Shown here: in pieces, positions 7,534-16,334 of the stretch
How positions within the stretch are numbered: position 1 is the stretch's first letter
Layout: each line of letters opens with the position of its first letter
Assembly: GCA_046347195.1 (NCBI GenBank)
Contig: JAXMGQ010000014.1
Span: 1 to 64,000, forward strand
Length of the DNA stretch: 64,000 nt
Reading direction: 5' to 3'
Source: TMP-86 sp046347195
GTDB lineage: Bacteria > Pseudomonadota > Gammaproteobacteria > Steroidobacterales > Steroidobacteraceae
Notes under the pieces: model-generated
Database searches by the model: none
Told to the model about the DNA's origin: nothing
The model's input: only the letters and a program-made list of their open reading frames with translations
Position numbers and translations under genes: made by a program

Positions 7534-9441
7534 ATGGCTGATGCAACTTCACGTCGATTCGCAGGTCTAGGGGGCCTTGCGGCGCTGGCGCTGCTGTTCC
7601 TGGGCGTGGTCATGCTGTCGAACCTGCTGGTCCGCGGCGTGCGGCTCGACCTCACGCAGAACCGGCTGTTCACGCTGAGCGAGGGAACCCGGCAGACCAT
7701 CGCCGAGATCCAGGAACCGGTGAATCTCTACTACTACTTCTCGCGCGAATCCGCCGGCAAGCAGGCGCCTTTGGTGCTGCCCTACGCCAACCGCGTCGGC
7801 GAACTGCTGGAGGAGATCGCCGCGCGTTCCAATGGCAAGATCCGCCTGCGCAGCATCGATCCCAAGCCCTTCTCCGAGGAAGAGGACCGCGCTGCCGACT
7901 TCGGCCTGACCTCGCTCACCGGCGGTGGCGGCGATGCGCTGTACTTCGGCCTCGCCGGGACCAATTCCACCGACGGCCGCTCGGTGATCCCGAGCTTCCA
8001 GCCCGACCGCGAGCAGTTCCTCGAGTACGACGTCGCGAAGCTCCTGCACGAACTCGCGCACCCGAAGAAGCCGGTGGTGGGCCTGCTGAGCTCGTTGCCC
8101 CTGAGCGGCCAGTTCAATCCGCAGACCGGCCAGATGGGCGAGTCCTGGGCGGTGATCGCCCAGCTCGAGCAGCTCTTCACGGTGAGGTCCCTCACTGCCG
8201 ATGCCGACCACATCGACAACGATGTCGATGTGCTCATGCTGGTGCACCCGAAGAACCTCTCGCCCAAGGCGCTGTACGCCATCGACCAGTTCGTGATGCG
8301 CGGCGGGCGTCTGCTCGCCTTCGTGGATCCGAGCTCCGGTGCCGACAGCAGCGGGCAGGATCCGCAGAACCCCATGGCGGCAGCGTTCGCCGACCATTCC
8401 TCGAACCTCGCACCGCTCCTGGCGGCCTGGGGAGTCCAGTACGATCCGCGCAAGGTGATCGGCGATGCGAAACTGGGGCTCGAAGTTCGCGCAAGCGCCA
8501 CGGGCGGCCCGGTGCGCCACATCGGCATCCTCGGCCTGCGGCACGCCAACATGGATCCGAAGGATGTCGTCACCGCGTCCCTGGACAACATCAATCTCGC
8601 CACCGCAGGTTTCTTCGCCCCGATCGCGGGCGCGAAGGGCCAGTTCACACCGCTCCTGACGAGTTCGGAAGAAGCGGCGCCACTCCCGGTGGAGAAATTC
8701 TCGATGCTGACCGACCCGGCATCGCTGCGCGACGGGTTCAAGCCGACGGGCCAGCGCTACACGCTCGCGGCCCGCATCACCGGCACCCTGCCCTCCGCCT
8801 TTCCCGGCGGCGCGCCGGCCGATGCCAAGCCAGCCGGCGGCCCGCCGGCGGCACACCTCGCCAGCTCGCGCACACCGGCCAATATCGTGGTGGTGGCCGA
8901 CACCGACCTGCTGAACGACTTCCTGTGGGTGCAGACGCGCGAACTGTTCGGCCAGCGCGTCTCCCAGGCCTTCGCGAACAACGGTGACTGGGTGGCGAAC
9001 CTGCTCGACAACCTCAGCGGCAGCAGCGCATTGATCAGCATCCGCGGCCGCGCCAGCTTCAGCAGGCCATTCCAGCGCGTGGAGGAGCTCAAGCGCCGTG
9101 CGGACGACCGGCTTCGCGTGAAGGCGCAGCAGCTCGAGGCGGAGCTCAAGCAGACGGAAGGCCGGCTCGCCGAGCTGCAGTCCAAGCGCAACGACCAGTC
9201 CTCGATGTTGCTCACGCCGGAACAGGAAGCGGAGCTGAAGCGGTTCACGGCGGAGAAGAACCGCGTGCGCAAGGAATTGCGCGAGACCCAGCGCGGGCTC
9301 GACGTCGACATCGAGCGCCTCAGCGCCTGGCTCAAGGCGATCAACATCGGGCTCGTGCCCCTGCTCGTGGCCATCGCCGGCTTTCTCACGCTGGCGGCGC
9401 GCCGGCGGCGCCGCAGCGGCGCCGGGAGCCTCTCCACATGA
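7534..9441 (+). CDS. GldG-like ABC transporter auxiliary protein
   Basis: A 635-residue protein of the GldG/ABC_transp_aux type. A first membrane helix at about residues 13-33 is followed by the family block LDLTQNRLFTLSEGTRQTI and a large periplasmic domain with VGLLSSLPLSG and LLAFVDPSS. Near the end there is a long charged coiled coil (about 520-600) and a second membrane helix (about 602-622) with a basic tail. Such proteins are encoded next to GldA/GldF-type ABC genes and are thought to be the extracytoplasmic partner. It overlaps the DUF4340 gene by 4 nt. Confidence 0.85.
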   Translation: MADATSRRFAGLGGLAALALLFLGVVMLSNLLVRGVRLDLTQNRLFTLSEGTRQTIAEIQEPVNLYYYFSRESAGKQAPLVLPYANRVGELLEEIAARSNGKIRLRSIDPKPFSEEEDRAADFGLTSLTGGGGDALYFGLAGTNSTDGRSVIPSFQPDREQFLEYDVAKLLHELAHPKKPVVGLLSSLPLSGQFNPQTGQMGESWAVIAQLEQLFTVRSLTADADHIDNDVDVLMLVHPKNLSPKALYAIDQFVMRGGRLLAFVDPSSGADSSGQDPQNPMAAAFADHSSNLAPLLAAWGVQYDPRKVIGDAKLGLEVRASATGGPVRHIGILGLRHANMDPKDVVTASLDNINLATAGFFAPIAGAKGQFTPLLTSSEEAAPLPVEKFSMLTDPASLRDGFKPTGQRYTLAARITGTLPSAFPGGAPADAKPAGGPPAAHLASSRTPANIVVVADTDLLNDFLWVQTRELFGQRVSQAFANNGDWVANLLDNLSGSSALISIRGRASFSRPFQRVEELKRRADDRLRVKAQQLEAELKQTEGRLAELQSKRNDQSSMLLTPEQEAELKRFTAEKNRVRKELRETQRGLDVDIERLSAWLKAINIGLVPLLVAIAGFLTLAARRRRRSGAGSLST

Positions 9442-10547
9442 CGCTGCAACGCTTCCTGCTGATCCTTGCGGCCGCGATCCTGGCGATCGCCGGTGCCATG
9501 TACCTGAGCTCGCTGCCACACCTCGACCGGGACCCGCGTGGCGGCCTGTTCCTGCCGGCGCTGGCGGCACAGCTCGACTCGATCACCGAGATCCGCCTGC
9601 GCAAGGCAGGCGACAAGCCGGGCGCCACCCTGCGGCGCCTGGGGCCGGGCCGGTGGGTGGTGGCCGAGCGCAACGACTATCCGGCCGACCTCGGCAAGAT
9701 CCGCAAGCTCCTGCTGGCCCTGTCCGAGGCGAAGGTCATCGAGCCCAAGACCTCCAACGCCGCGAGCTACGCGGTGCTCGGGGTGGAGGACACGGCCGCA
9801 CCCGGCGCCGGCGGCACGGCCGTCACGCTCGTCTCACCGGCGAAGACTTCCACGGTGATCATCGGCAAGCCCGCCGGCAACGGCAACTACGCGCGCCGTG
9901 CGGGCGAGGCGCCGAGCTACTCGGTGGAACCAGGCATCCCGGTCGAGTCCGAGACCCGCGACTGGATCGACGGGAAGCTGCTGGAGGTCGCGCCGGAGCG
10001 GATCCAGGGCGTACGCATGAAGCTCGCGGACGGCGGCAGCTACCGCATCGGGCGTATTGCCGATGCTGCCGCCGGGAAGACCCCGGGCGCCGCTTCCCCG
10101 GCGCCGGCGGCGAAGCCGGAAAGCGACACCGCGGGGTTCAGGCTCGAGGCCGTCCCGCCCGGTCGTGAAGCCGCCGATGCCGCGACCCTCGCGCCCTCGC
10201 CCACCACCTACAGCGGCGTGCCCGCCGATGATGTGGCGCCCGCCGCCAGCATCGATTTCAGCAAGCCCAGCATCGCCGAGCTCGAGTTGAACGATGGCAG
10301 CATCCTCACCATCACCGGCGTGGTGGCGGGAGAGAAGCACTGGGTGATGCTGCACTCCTCGAAGGATGCGGCGCTCAACACCCGCAGCGAAGGGCGCGCC
10401 TACGAACTGCCGGGCTATCGATACGATGCGGTGTTCCGGCCGCTCGAGCAACTGCTGAAGCCGAAGCCCGCGAAGCCGGCGCCGGCATCCAAGCCGTCCG
10501 CGAAACGACCGGTCGCAGGCCCGAAGCCCCCCTCATCGACCCCGTGA
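9438..10547 (+). CDS. DUF4340 domain protein
   Basis: A 369-residue protein with one N-terminal membrane helix (about 5-25) and a periplasmic body. DUF4340 is recognised from ITEIRLRKAGDKPGATLRRL, the WVVAERNDYPAD block and the ASYAVLGVED element. The C-terminal third holds a Pro/Ala/Lys-rich tail. DUF4340 genes commonly follow GldG-like genes, as here, and the protein is probably another periplasmic subunit of the same complex. Its start overlaps gldG-like by ATGA and its stop overlaps the RDD gene by GTGA. Confidence 0.8.
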   Translation: MTLQRFLLILAAAILAIAGAMYLSSLPHLDRDPRGGLFLPALAAQLDSITEIRLRKAGDKPGATLRRLGPGRWVVAERNDYPADLGKIRKLLLALSEAKVIEPKTSNAASYAVLGVEDTAAPGAGGTAVTLVSPAKTSTVIIGKPAGNGNYARRAGEAPSYSVEPGIPVESETRDWIDGKLLEVAPERIQGVRMKLADGGSYRIGRIADAAAGKTPGAASPAPAAKPESDTAGFRLEAVPPGREAADAATLAPSPTTYSGVPADDVAPAASIDFSKPSIAELELNDGSILTITGVVAGEKHWVMLHSSKDAALNTRSEGRAYELPGYRYDAVFRPLEQLLKPKPAKPAPASKPSAKRPVAGPKPPSSTP

Positions 10548-10963
10548 ACGCCGGCGTCGGCCGGCGGTTCGCGGCGCTCCTGTACGATGCGCTGCTGGTG
10601 CTGGCCTTCCTGCTGCTCTATACGGCACTCGCGCTGTTCGCCTCGCAGGGCAAGGCGCTCGTCCGGCAGAACATCGGTGCATGGGTCTACCTGTACCACG
10701 GCGGCGAGCTGGCCATCATCGCCACCTACTACGTGGTGAGCTGCCGGCGGACGGGCCACACCCTCGGGATGCGCGCCTGGCGCTTGCGCGTGCAGGGCGA
10801 GGATGGCGCGCCCCCCTCCACGATGCAGTTGCTGCTGCGCTGGGCCGTGGGGGTGTTCGCCTGGGCCGCGGGCGGGCTGGGCGTGCTGTGGCTGTACCTG
10901 GACCCCGACGGGCTTGCCTGGCAGGATCGCCTGAGCCGCACGCGGGTGGTCAGGCTCGCCTGA
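10544..10963 (+). CDS. RDD family membrane protein
   Basis: A 139-residue integral membrane protein with the RDD signature: VGRRFAALLYDALLV near the N-terminus (Arg-x-x-A...D), GHTLGMRAWRLRV in the middle and the final DRLSRTRVV. Three to four membrane helices. Translation starts at a GTG overlapping the stop of the DUF4340 gene. RDD proteins have been linked to ion or small-solute transport in some bacteria, but no role is assigned here; operon membership suggests association with the Gld-type ABC system. Confidence 0.8.
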   Translation: MNAGVGRRFAALLYDALLVLAFLLLYTALALFASQGKALVRQNIGAWVYLYHGGELAIIATYYVVSCRRTGHTLGMRAWRLRVQGEDGAPPSTMQLLLRWAVGVFAWAAGGLGVLWLYLDPDGLAWQDRLSRTRVVRLA

Positions 10964-10975
10964 TGTCTCGATTCA

Positions 10976-11755
10976 CTAGAGACCCGAGCCGCGCTGCACC
11001 GTCCAGAAGTCATCCGACAGGTTGCGGTCTTCGAGGTAGGCGTAGGGCATCGTGAAATAGCCGCCCTGGCCCCAGCGTGTGCCCCAGGAGTTGCGGCACA
11101 GGAAGCGCCGGTTGGCATCATCGTAGCCCACCGCACACACCGCATGTCCGCCGAGCACGGCCTCGCCCCGCCGCGGCATGTTCGCCTGGCCGGTGCGGGC
11201 AACCGTGGTTGACTCGAAGCTTTCGTACACCGTGAAGCCGAAGACGAAGGGGAAACCCGAGGCCAGGCAGTTGCGCATGTCGGCGAGCGTGTCCAGGCGC
11301 TCATAGACCGTGATCCGGTGCGCGAGACCCTGGCGATAACAGGCCGTGCCCGGGCGTTGCGCGAACCGCGCGATCCGGTACGGCCACGAACGCTCGGGAC
11401 ACACGCCCTGGCGGGCAAGCGACTTGATGCCATCGCGCAGCATGGCGCCAGAATCCTGGCTTACCGTGCCCTCGATCACGCGCTCGTTGTAGTACACGAA
11501 CAGGCGCGACAGGTCGGCCGCGCGCAGTCCGTCCCTGATCTCGAGGAACTCGAGCGCACCGACCAGCGCATTGGCCGTGCAGCTCCCGAGCGCGCCCTGA
11601 TCCTCGATGGCCGAGCAGCCGGCACGCAGATCGATGCTGCGCGGCAGCGCGCGGCGGGCGAGCGCTCGCAACTGGTAGGCGCGGTCCCGGTGATCGGGCA
11701 GGTCGGGGAGCCAGCCGTACCAGGCCATGGACCTGCGGGTCGTCCGTCCTTTCAT
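10976..11755 (-). CDS. Papain-like cysteine peptidase (family C1)
   Basis: A 259-residue C1 peptidase with all catalytic residues: oxyanion Gln53 and nucleophile Cys59 in DQGALGSCTANA, His204 in LGGHAVCAVGYDD and Asn222 in CRNSWGTRWGQGGYF. The opening AWYGWLPDLPDHRD is typical of the short bacterial C1 group. I chose the ATG at 11755 because GGGAGG lies just before it (spacing about 5 nt); a longer frame from 11797 lacks this. There is no signal peptide and no long inhibitory propeptide, so a cytosolic or non-classical role is likely. It lies downstream of lptG on the same strand with a 41-nt gap. Confidence 0.85.
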   Translation of the reverse strand: MKGRTTRRSMAWYGWLPDLPDHRDRAYQLRALARRALPRSIDLRAGCSAIEDQGALGSCTANALVGALEFLEIRDGLRAADLSRLFVYYNERVIEGTVSQDSGAMLRDGIKSLARQGVCPERSWPYRIARFAQRPGTACYRQGLAHRITVYERLDTLADMRNCLASGFPFVFGFTVYESFESTTVARTGQANMPRRGEAVLGGHAVCAVGYDDANRRFLCRNSWGTRWGQGGYFTMPYAYLEDRNLSDDFWTVQRGSGL

Positions 11756-11796
11756 GTGTGCCTCCCTGCGCCCGCGGGGCGCCGTGCGCATCGACA

Positions 11797-12864
11797 CTAA
11801 CGCGTGCGGGCCACTGCGATCAAGGTGCCCACGCCGATCACCGCCGTGGGGAGCCAGCCGACCAGCGCGGGATTCAGTGCGAACAGCTCACCGCCATTCT
11901 CGATGGTGCGGTTGGCGAGGAAGAACACCACGCCGAGCAGCACACCGATGACCGTGCGGGTACCGGTGCCGGTCGAGCGCAGCGGGCCGAAGACGAAGGG
12001 CAGCGAGAGCAGCGCCACCACGACCACCGCCACCATGCGGGCGATGCGCGACCAGAAGCCGATCTCGTAGGAGGCGGTGTTGAGGTTGTTGCGGCGCAGG
12101 TGGTCGATGTAGGTGGCCAGTCCGCGCAGCGTGAGGAGCGAGGGATCAAGTGCGGCCAGGCCGAGGAACTCCGGATTGATCGTGGAGGTGATCATCACCT
12201 GGGGCCGCGAATACGCCGTGATGCGGTATGGACCGAAGCTCGAGCTCGCGACGTTCTCGAGCCGCCACCGGCCACGGTCGGCGATGGACACGCTCTGCGC
12301 ACGCTGCACCTGCGCCAGGCGGCTGGGGCTCGCCAGTTCGAACACGTACACGCCCCCGAGCACCTGCTCCATGTCGCCGGTCTGCACCCGCAGGATGCGG
12401 TTGCCGTCCTTGATCCAGGCTCCCTGCCCGCCGGCGAAGCTCACGCCGGACATCGTCGCAGTGGCCTTCTCCCGCGTCGCGTACTGCGACATGGGCGGGG
12501 CGATGAACTCACCCAGCGCATACATGAACACCGCGAGCGTGAGCCCCGCCAGCCCCACCGGCCAGGCCACCCGCCAGATCGAGATGCCGGAGGCGCGGGT
12601 GACGACGAGCTCACTGTTGCCCGCGAGGTTCCCGAGCCCCATCAGCGCGCCGATAAGGGCGCCGATGGGCAGCAGCTCGAACGCCTGCTGCGGCAGATTC
12701 AGCGCCGTGAACAGCAGCGCATCGGCGGTGGTGAAGCCGCCTGCGGTGATGTCGCTCTGCTGGCTGATGAACACGAACAGCGCACCCAGGGTCATGAGAA
12801 CCGCCATCACCATCAGCGTGTAGATGATGACGGTGCGGTACAGGTAGCGGTCGATGATGTTCAT
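11797..12864 (-). CDS. lptG: LPS export ABC permease LptG
   Basis: A 355-residue permease of the LptF/LptG family. It starts MNIIDRYLYRTVIIYTLM at 12864 and has three membrane helices, a periplasmic jellyroll region (about 130-265) and three more helices near the C-terminus. LptG pairs with LptF and the LptB ATPase (not in the window) to extract lipopolysaccharide from the inner membrane and push it to LptC/LptA. The start codon overlaps the stop of lptF (ATGA). The order lptF-lptG next to pepA is that of Escherichia coli and Pseudomonas. Confidence 0.92.
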   Translation of the reverse strand: MNIIDRYLYRTVIIYTLMVMAVLMTLGALFVFISQQSDITAGGFTTADALLFTALNLPQQAFELLPIGALIGALMGLGNLAGNSELVVTRASGISIWRVAWPVGLAGLTLAVFMYALGEFIAPPMSQYATREKATATMSGVSFAGGQGAWIKDGNRILRVQTGDMEQVLGGVYVFELASPSRLAQVQRAQSVSIADRGRWRLENVASSSFGPYRITAYSRPQVMITSTINPEFLGLAALDPSLLTLRGLATYIDHLRRNNLNTASYEIGFWSRIARMVAVVVVALLSLPFVFGPLRSTGTGTRTVIGVLLGVVFFLANRTIENGGELFALNPALVGWLPTAVIGVGTLIAVARTR

Positions 12865-13955
12865 GCGGCAGCGGAGCGCCGGTTCAGCCAGAACCGCGGC
12901 GGGCTTTGCCGCAAGGCGAGGAACAGCCCGAGCCCGAGGGCGAGCAGGTGGACCCACCACACGCCCACCAGCGGGGAGAGTTCCCCCTTCTCCACCCACA
13001 CCTTCGCGGCGGTGAGCAGGTTGGAATAGACGAAGTACACGAGGATGGCGAAGCCGACGCGGCCATACCGGCCCTGCCGCGGACGCAGGCGGCTCAAGGG
13101 GACGGCGATCAGCGTGAGCACCAGCGCCATCAAGGGCGTGGAGATGCGCGACTGCAGCTGCGCGATGTCCTCGGGCGCGCGGGAACCCAGCAGATCGCGG
13201 GTGGGCTTGGTGTCGGGATCGACCTTGCGCGATGCGGATGCCGGTGCGACCACCGGGATGCCGTGCTCCCGGAATTCGATCACGCGGAAATCCGCCCGCC
13301 CCGGCACGCCTTCGTAACGGTGTCCGTTGAACAGCGTCACCAGGTGCGTGGCGTCCGTGGGACCCGCGGTGTAGGTCGCGGTCTCGGCCAGCGCGAGTTC
13401 CATCGTGCCATGCACGTCACGCTGCACGAACACGTTGTGCAGGACACCCCGGTGATCGACGCTCTCGGCGTAGAACACCGCATCGCCCTTGCTGAAGGTG
13501 CGGAACCGGCCGGCATCGAGCGAGCCGAACTGCGCATTGCGGATGGCGGAGGCCTTCAGCGCCTGCGCGTGCAGGTCGGCGAGCGGCACCTGCACGAAGG
13601 ACAGCCAGGCAAGGCCCAGCGAGATCACCGCCGCGAAGGCCAGCAGCGGCTTCAGCATCTGCACCGGACCGTAGCCGCAGGCCTGCAGGGCCGCGATCTC
13701 GCTGTCGTGGTAGAGCCTGCCGAGCGACAGGACGATGGCGAGCAGCAGTCCCACGGGGACGACGATCGACAGGTTCATCACCGAACCCAGCATGATGAGC
13801 TCGGCCACCACGTGCCGGCCATACTGGTTCTCCGTGGCCTGTCCCAGGACGCGCGAGAGCTGGTTCGACAGGATGATGGCCACGAGGATGCCGGTCACCG
13901 CCAGCCACGACTGAGCAACCTCGCGCAGCACGTAGCGCTCGATGGTCCATTTCAT
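12861..13955 (-). CDS. lptF: LPS export ABC permease LptF
   Basis: A 364-residue permease beginning MKWTIERYVLREVAQSW, with the six-helix plus periplasmic-domain plan of LptF/LptG. The central block ALQACGYGPVQMLKPLL is the coupling-helix region conserved in the family (the Glu/Ala-x-x-x-G element that contacts LptB). First gene of the lptFG operon, divergent from pepA across a 90-bp gap. The frame continues open upstream antisense to pepA, but homology begins at 13955. No clear Shine-Dalgarno precedes the ATG. Confidence 0.92.
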   Translation of the reverse strand: MKWTIERYVLREVAQSWLAVTGILVAIILSNQLSRVLGQATENQYGRHVVAELIMLGSVMNLSIVVPVGLLLAIVLSLGRLYHDSEIAALQACGYGPVQMLKPLLAFAAVISLGLAWLSFVQVPLADLHAQALKASAIRNAQFGSLDAGRFRTFSKGDAVFYAESVDHRGVLHNVFVQRDVHGTMELALAETATYTAGPTDATHLVTLFNGHRYEGVPGRADFRVIEFREHGIPVVAPASASRKVDPDTKPTRDLLGSRAPEDIAQLQSRISTPLMALVLTLIAVPLSRLRPRQGRYGRVGFAILVYFVYSNLLTAAKVWVEKGELSPLVGVWWVHLLALGLGLFLALRQSPPRFWLNRRSAAA

Positions 13956-14045
13956 TGGAAGAAGCTTAAAGAGCTGGCGTAATCGAGTAAACTGTGACGA
14001 AGGGCGCGCAGGACGTCGCGCCGGGATCGCAACGACGAGGACAGC
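13956..14045. promoter_or_regulatory. Divergent promoter region lptF / pepA
   Basis: This 90-bp spacer must carry promoters for both directions. A TAAACT hexamer at 13987-13992 is a candidate -10 for pepA, and pepA has GAGGA six bases before its ATG. On the other strand a TTTAAG lies about 14 bases before the lptF start. Neither -35 is convincing by eye. Confidence 0.4.
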
Positions 14046-15542
14046 ATGCAGTTCAACACCCTGGTGGATCCCAAGGCACGCAGCAAGACCGGCTGCGCCG
14101 TGGTCGGCATCTACGAAAACGCGGACCTGGGATCCGCCGCCCGCCAGCTCGACACGCAGGTCCAGGGCCGCATCCAGGGCCTGTGCTCGGCCGGCGATTT
14201 CGCGGCCAAGCTCGCCGACACGCTGCTGCTCGTGGGCATGGCGGGGTCCGCGGCCGAGCGGATCCTGCTGGTGGGCCTGGGGTCCCGGGCAGCCTTCGGC
14301 CGCAAGCAGTACCGCAAGGCGGTGCAGGCGGCGGCGACCGCGCTGGCGCGCACCGGCGCCGGGGATGCCATCGTCCACCTGCCGCAGGAGAGCGTCCCGG
14401 ACCTCGACGCGCAGCACAAGAGCCGCATCGTGGCCGAAGTCTTCTGCCACCAGGCCTACCGCATCCCCGATCTGAAGACCCCGCCCAAGCCCAAGCCCCC
14501 GCGGCTGGCCCAGGTGCAGGCGGCGCTGTCCGATGCGCGGGCGCCGAAGTCCGCCGCGCAGGGGCTCATCGTGGGGCAGGCGCTGGCCAACGGCATGGCC
14601 TTCGCCCGCGATCTCGCCAACCTGCCTCCCAACGTGTGCACGCCGAAGTTCCTGGCGACCCGCGCGCAGAACCTGGCGAAGGAGTTCCCGGCCGTCCACA
14701 CGAAGATCCACGACGAGGATTCGATCCGCGCGCTGAAGATGGGCGCATTCCTCGCGGTCACGCAGGGCTCGGAGGAGCCTCCGCGGCTGATCGTCTGCGA
14801 ATACCGCGGCGGCCGCAAGAGCGCAGCCCCGGTGGTCCTGATCGGCAAGGGCGTCACCTTCGACTCCGGCGGCATCTCGCTGAAGGATCCGCCAGGCATG
14901 GACGAGATGAAGTTCGACATGAGCGGCGCCGCCGCCGTGCTCGGCACGCTTCGGGCCGTGGCCGAACTTAAGCTGCGCATCAACCTCATCGTCGTCGCGG
15001 TGGCGTGCGAAAACATGCCCAGCGGGCGCGCGGTCAAGCCCTCGGACATCGTCACCACCATGTCCGGGCAGACCGTGGAGGTCCTCAACACCGATGCGGA
15101 AGGCCGGCTGATCCTCTGCGATGCCATCACCTTCTGCCGGCGGTTCTCCCCCGCCGCCGTCATCGACGTGGCCACGCTCACCGGCGCCTGCGTGGTCGCG
15201 TTGGGCAATCACCTCTCGGGACTCATGAGCAACGATGAGGCACTGGCGCGTGAACTGCTCGCCGCCGGCCAACGCGCGGACGATCGCGCCTGGCACATGC
15301 CCATCGGCGAGGAGTACGCCGACCAGCTCAAGAGCAACTTCGCCGACATCGCAAACGTCGGCGGCCGCGAAGGCGGCGCCTGCACCGCGGCCTCCTTCCT
15401 GTCCAAGTTCGCCAAGGACCTGTCCTGGGCCCACCTCGACGTGGCGGGCACCGCGTGGCTGGGCGGCACACAGAAGGGCAGCACGGGCCGGCCGGTGCCG
15501 CTGCTCGTGGACTTCCTGCTCAGCCGGGCCAGGGGCCGGTGA
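14046..15542 (+). CDS. pepA: Leucyl aminopeptidase PepA (M17)
   Basis: A 498-residue M17 aminopeptidase. The two-metal site is intact: Lys268 and Asp273 in IGKGVTFDSGG, and the family signature NTDAEGRL at 348-355 with Asp350, Glu352 and Arg354. It removes N-terminal residues from peptides in the cytosol; in Escherichia coli PepA also binds DNA and helps Xer recombination, but that cannot be inferred here. It starts an operon with holC, a small gene and possibly valS; the stop overlaps holC by GTGA. Confidence 0.93.
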   Translation: MQFNTLVDPKARSKTGCAVVGIYENADLGSAARQLDTQVQGRIQGLCSAGDFAAKLADTLLLVGMAGSAAERILLVGLGSRAAFGRKQYRKAVQAAATALARTGAGDAIVHLPQESVPDLDAQHKSRIVAEVFCHQAYRIPDLKTPPKPKPPRLAQVQAALSDARAPKSAAQGLIVGQALANGMAFARDLANLPPNVCTPKFLATRAQNLAKEFPAVHTKIHDEDSIRALKMGAFLAVTQGSEEPPRLIVCEYRGGRKSAAPVVLIGKGVTFDSGGISLKDPPGMDEMKFDMSGAAAVLGTLRAVAELKLRINLIVVAVACENMPSGRAVKPSDIVTTMSGQTVEVLNTDAEGRLILCDAITFCRRFSPAAVIDVATLTGACVVALGNHLSGLMSNDEALARELLAAGQRADDRAWHMPIGEEYADQLKSNFADIANVGGREGGACTAASFLSKFAKDLSWAHLDVAGTAWLGGTQKGSTGRPVPLLVDFLLSRARGR

Positions 15543-15979
15543 CCGAGCGCGTCGACTTCTACGTGTTGAAGGGCGCTGAAGCCCGCGCGCGCGAGGTTTT
15601 CGCCTGTCGGCTGGTGGAGAAGGCCTACCAGCGCCAGCTCGCGGTGCTGCTGCTCGCCGCCGACGAGGGCCAGGCGCGCCAGCTCGACGAGTTGCTGTGG
15701 ACCTTCGATGATGACTCCTTCGTGCCGCATGCGCTGCTGCGCGAGGCCGCCCTTCCCGATCCGCTCACGCCGGTGCACATCGCGCTCGACCCGGCGCGGG
15801 TTCCCGCAGCGGACCTCGTGCTGAATCTCGCCGGTTGCGAGCCCGACGCGCTGCAGCGCTTCGCGCGCATCGCCGAGATCATGGACGAGGATCCCGAGCG
15901 GCTGCGCCGCGGGCGCGAGCGCTTCCGCCAGTACCGCGACCGGCAATGGCCGCTCGAGACCCACCAGATCGGCGCATGA
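15539..15979 (+). CDS. holC: DNA polymerase III chi subunit HolC
   Basis: A 146-residue protein beginning at a GTG that overlaps the pepA stop. VDFYVLKG at the start, LVEKAYQRQLAVLLLAADE, LDELLWTFDDDSFVPHAL and LVLNLAGCEP are HolC landmarks. Chi binds psi and single-strand-binding protein and links the clamp loader to SSB-coated DNA. The pepA-holC-valS order is conserved across beta- and gammaproteobacteria, which supports the assignment and the GTG start. Confidence 0.9.
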   Translation: MTERVDFYVLKGAEARAREVFACRLVEKAYQRQLAVLLLAADEGQARQLDELLWTFDDDSFVPHALLREAALPDPLTPVHIALDPARVPAADLVLNLAGCEPDALQRFARIAEIMDEDPERLRRGRERFRQYRDRQWPLETHQIGA

Positions 15980-16254
15980 ACGAACCGCCGCAATTCGCCC
16001 GCGAGATTCCGGTGCTCACCGAGGCCGTGGGCCAGGGACCCGCGACGCCGCGGGTGAACCTCGAGGCCGCGCAGCACGCCATCGTCACCGAGACGCTGAA
16101 GCTCGCCGATGCGCTGCTGCACCAGGCGATGAAGGAGATGGAAGCGAGCCTGCTCGAGCGCGTGCTCGACCGGCTCAAGGCGCAGCTCCCGGAACTGGTG
16201 GAGAAGGCGTTGCGCGAACAGGTGCAGGGCCCGGGCACGACGACCCGGCGCTGA
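15976..16254 (+). CDS. Small hypothetical protein between holC and valS
   Basis: A 92-residue, mostly helical acidic protein starting with an ATGA overlap on the holC stop. It holds a Pro-containing N-terminus (about 1-30) and a predicted amphipathic helix (about 38-84, KLADALLHQAMKEMEASLLE). A small gene of this kind is commonly found between holC and valS in proteobacteria, sometimes labelled DUF2486-like, but I cannot confirm a family. Position suggests co-expression with holC; function unknown. Confidence 0.6.
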   Translation: MNEPPQFAREIPVLTEAVGQGPATPRVNLEAAQHAIVTETLKLADALLHQAMKEMEASLLERVLDRLKAQLPELVEKALREQVQGPGTTTRR

Positions 16255-16319
16255 AGATTCCAAAGGCGCGGGAGCGATGCGGCAGCGCTTGAAGGCGCTG
16301 CCAGATTTCCGCGACCCGC

Positions 16320-16325
16320 TATACT
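16320..16325 (+). promoter_or_regulatory. Putative -10 box of valS
   Basis: TATACT ends 9 nt before the valS ATG and no Shine-Dalgarno lies between, so a leaderless valS transcript is likely. This would let valS be expressed separately from pepA-holC, whose last gene ends 80 bp upstream. No TTGACA-like -35 at the usual distance is evident. Confidence 0.5.
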
Positions 16326-16334
16326 GCCCGGGCC

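Noticed and set aside
7567..9570. Minus-strand frame opposite the GldG-like gene
   Set aside because: Antisense shadow; the plus-strand protein has recognisable GldG features and operon overlaps.
12861..15434. Long minus-strand open frame continuing from lptF through the whole of pepA
   Set aside because: Only the part from 13955 onward is LptF; the rest is antisense to pepA with the unnatural composition of a GC-rich shadow frame.
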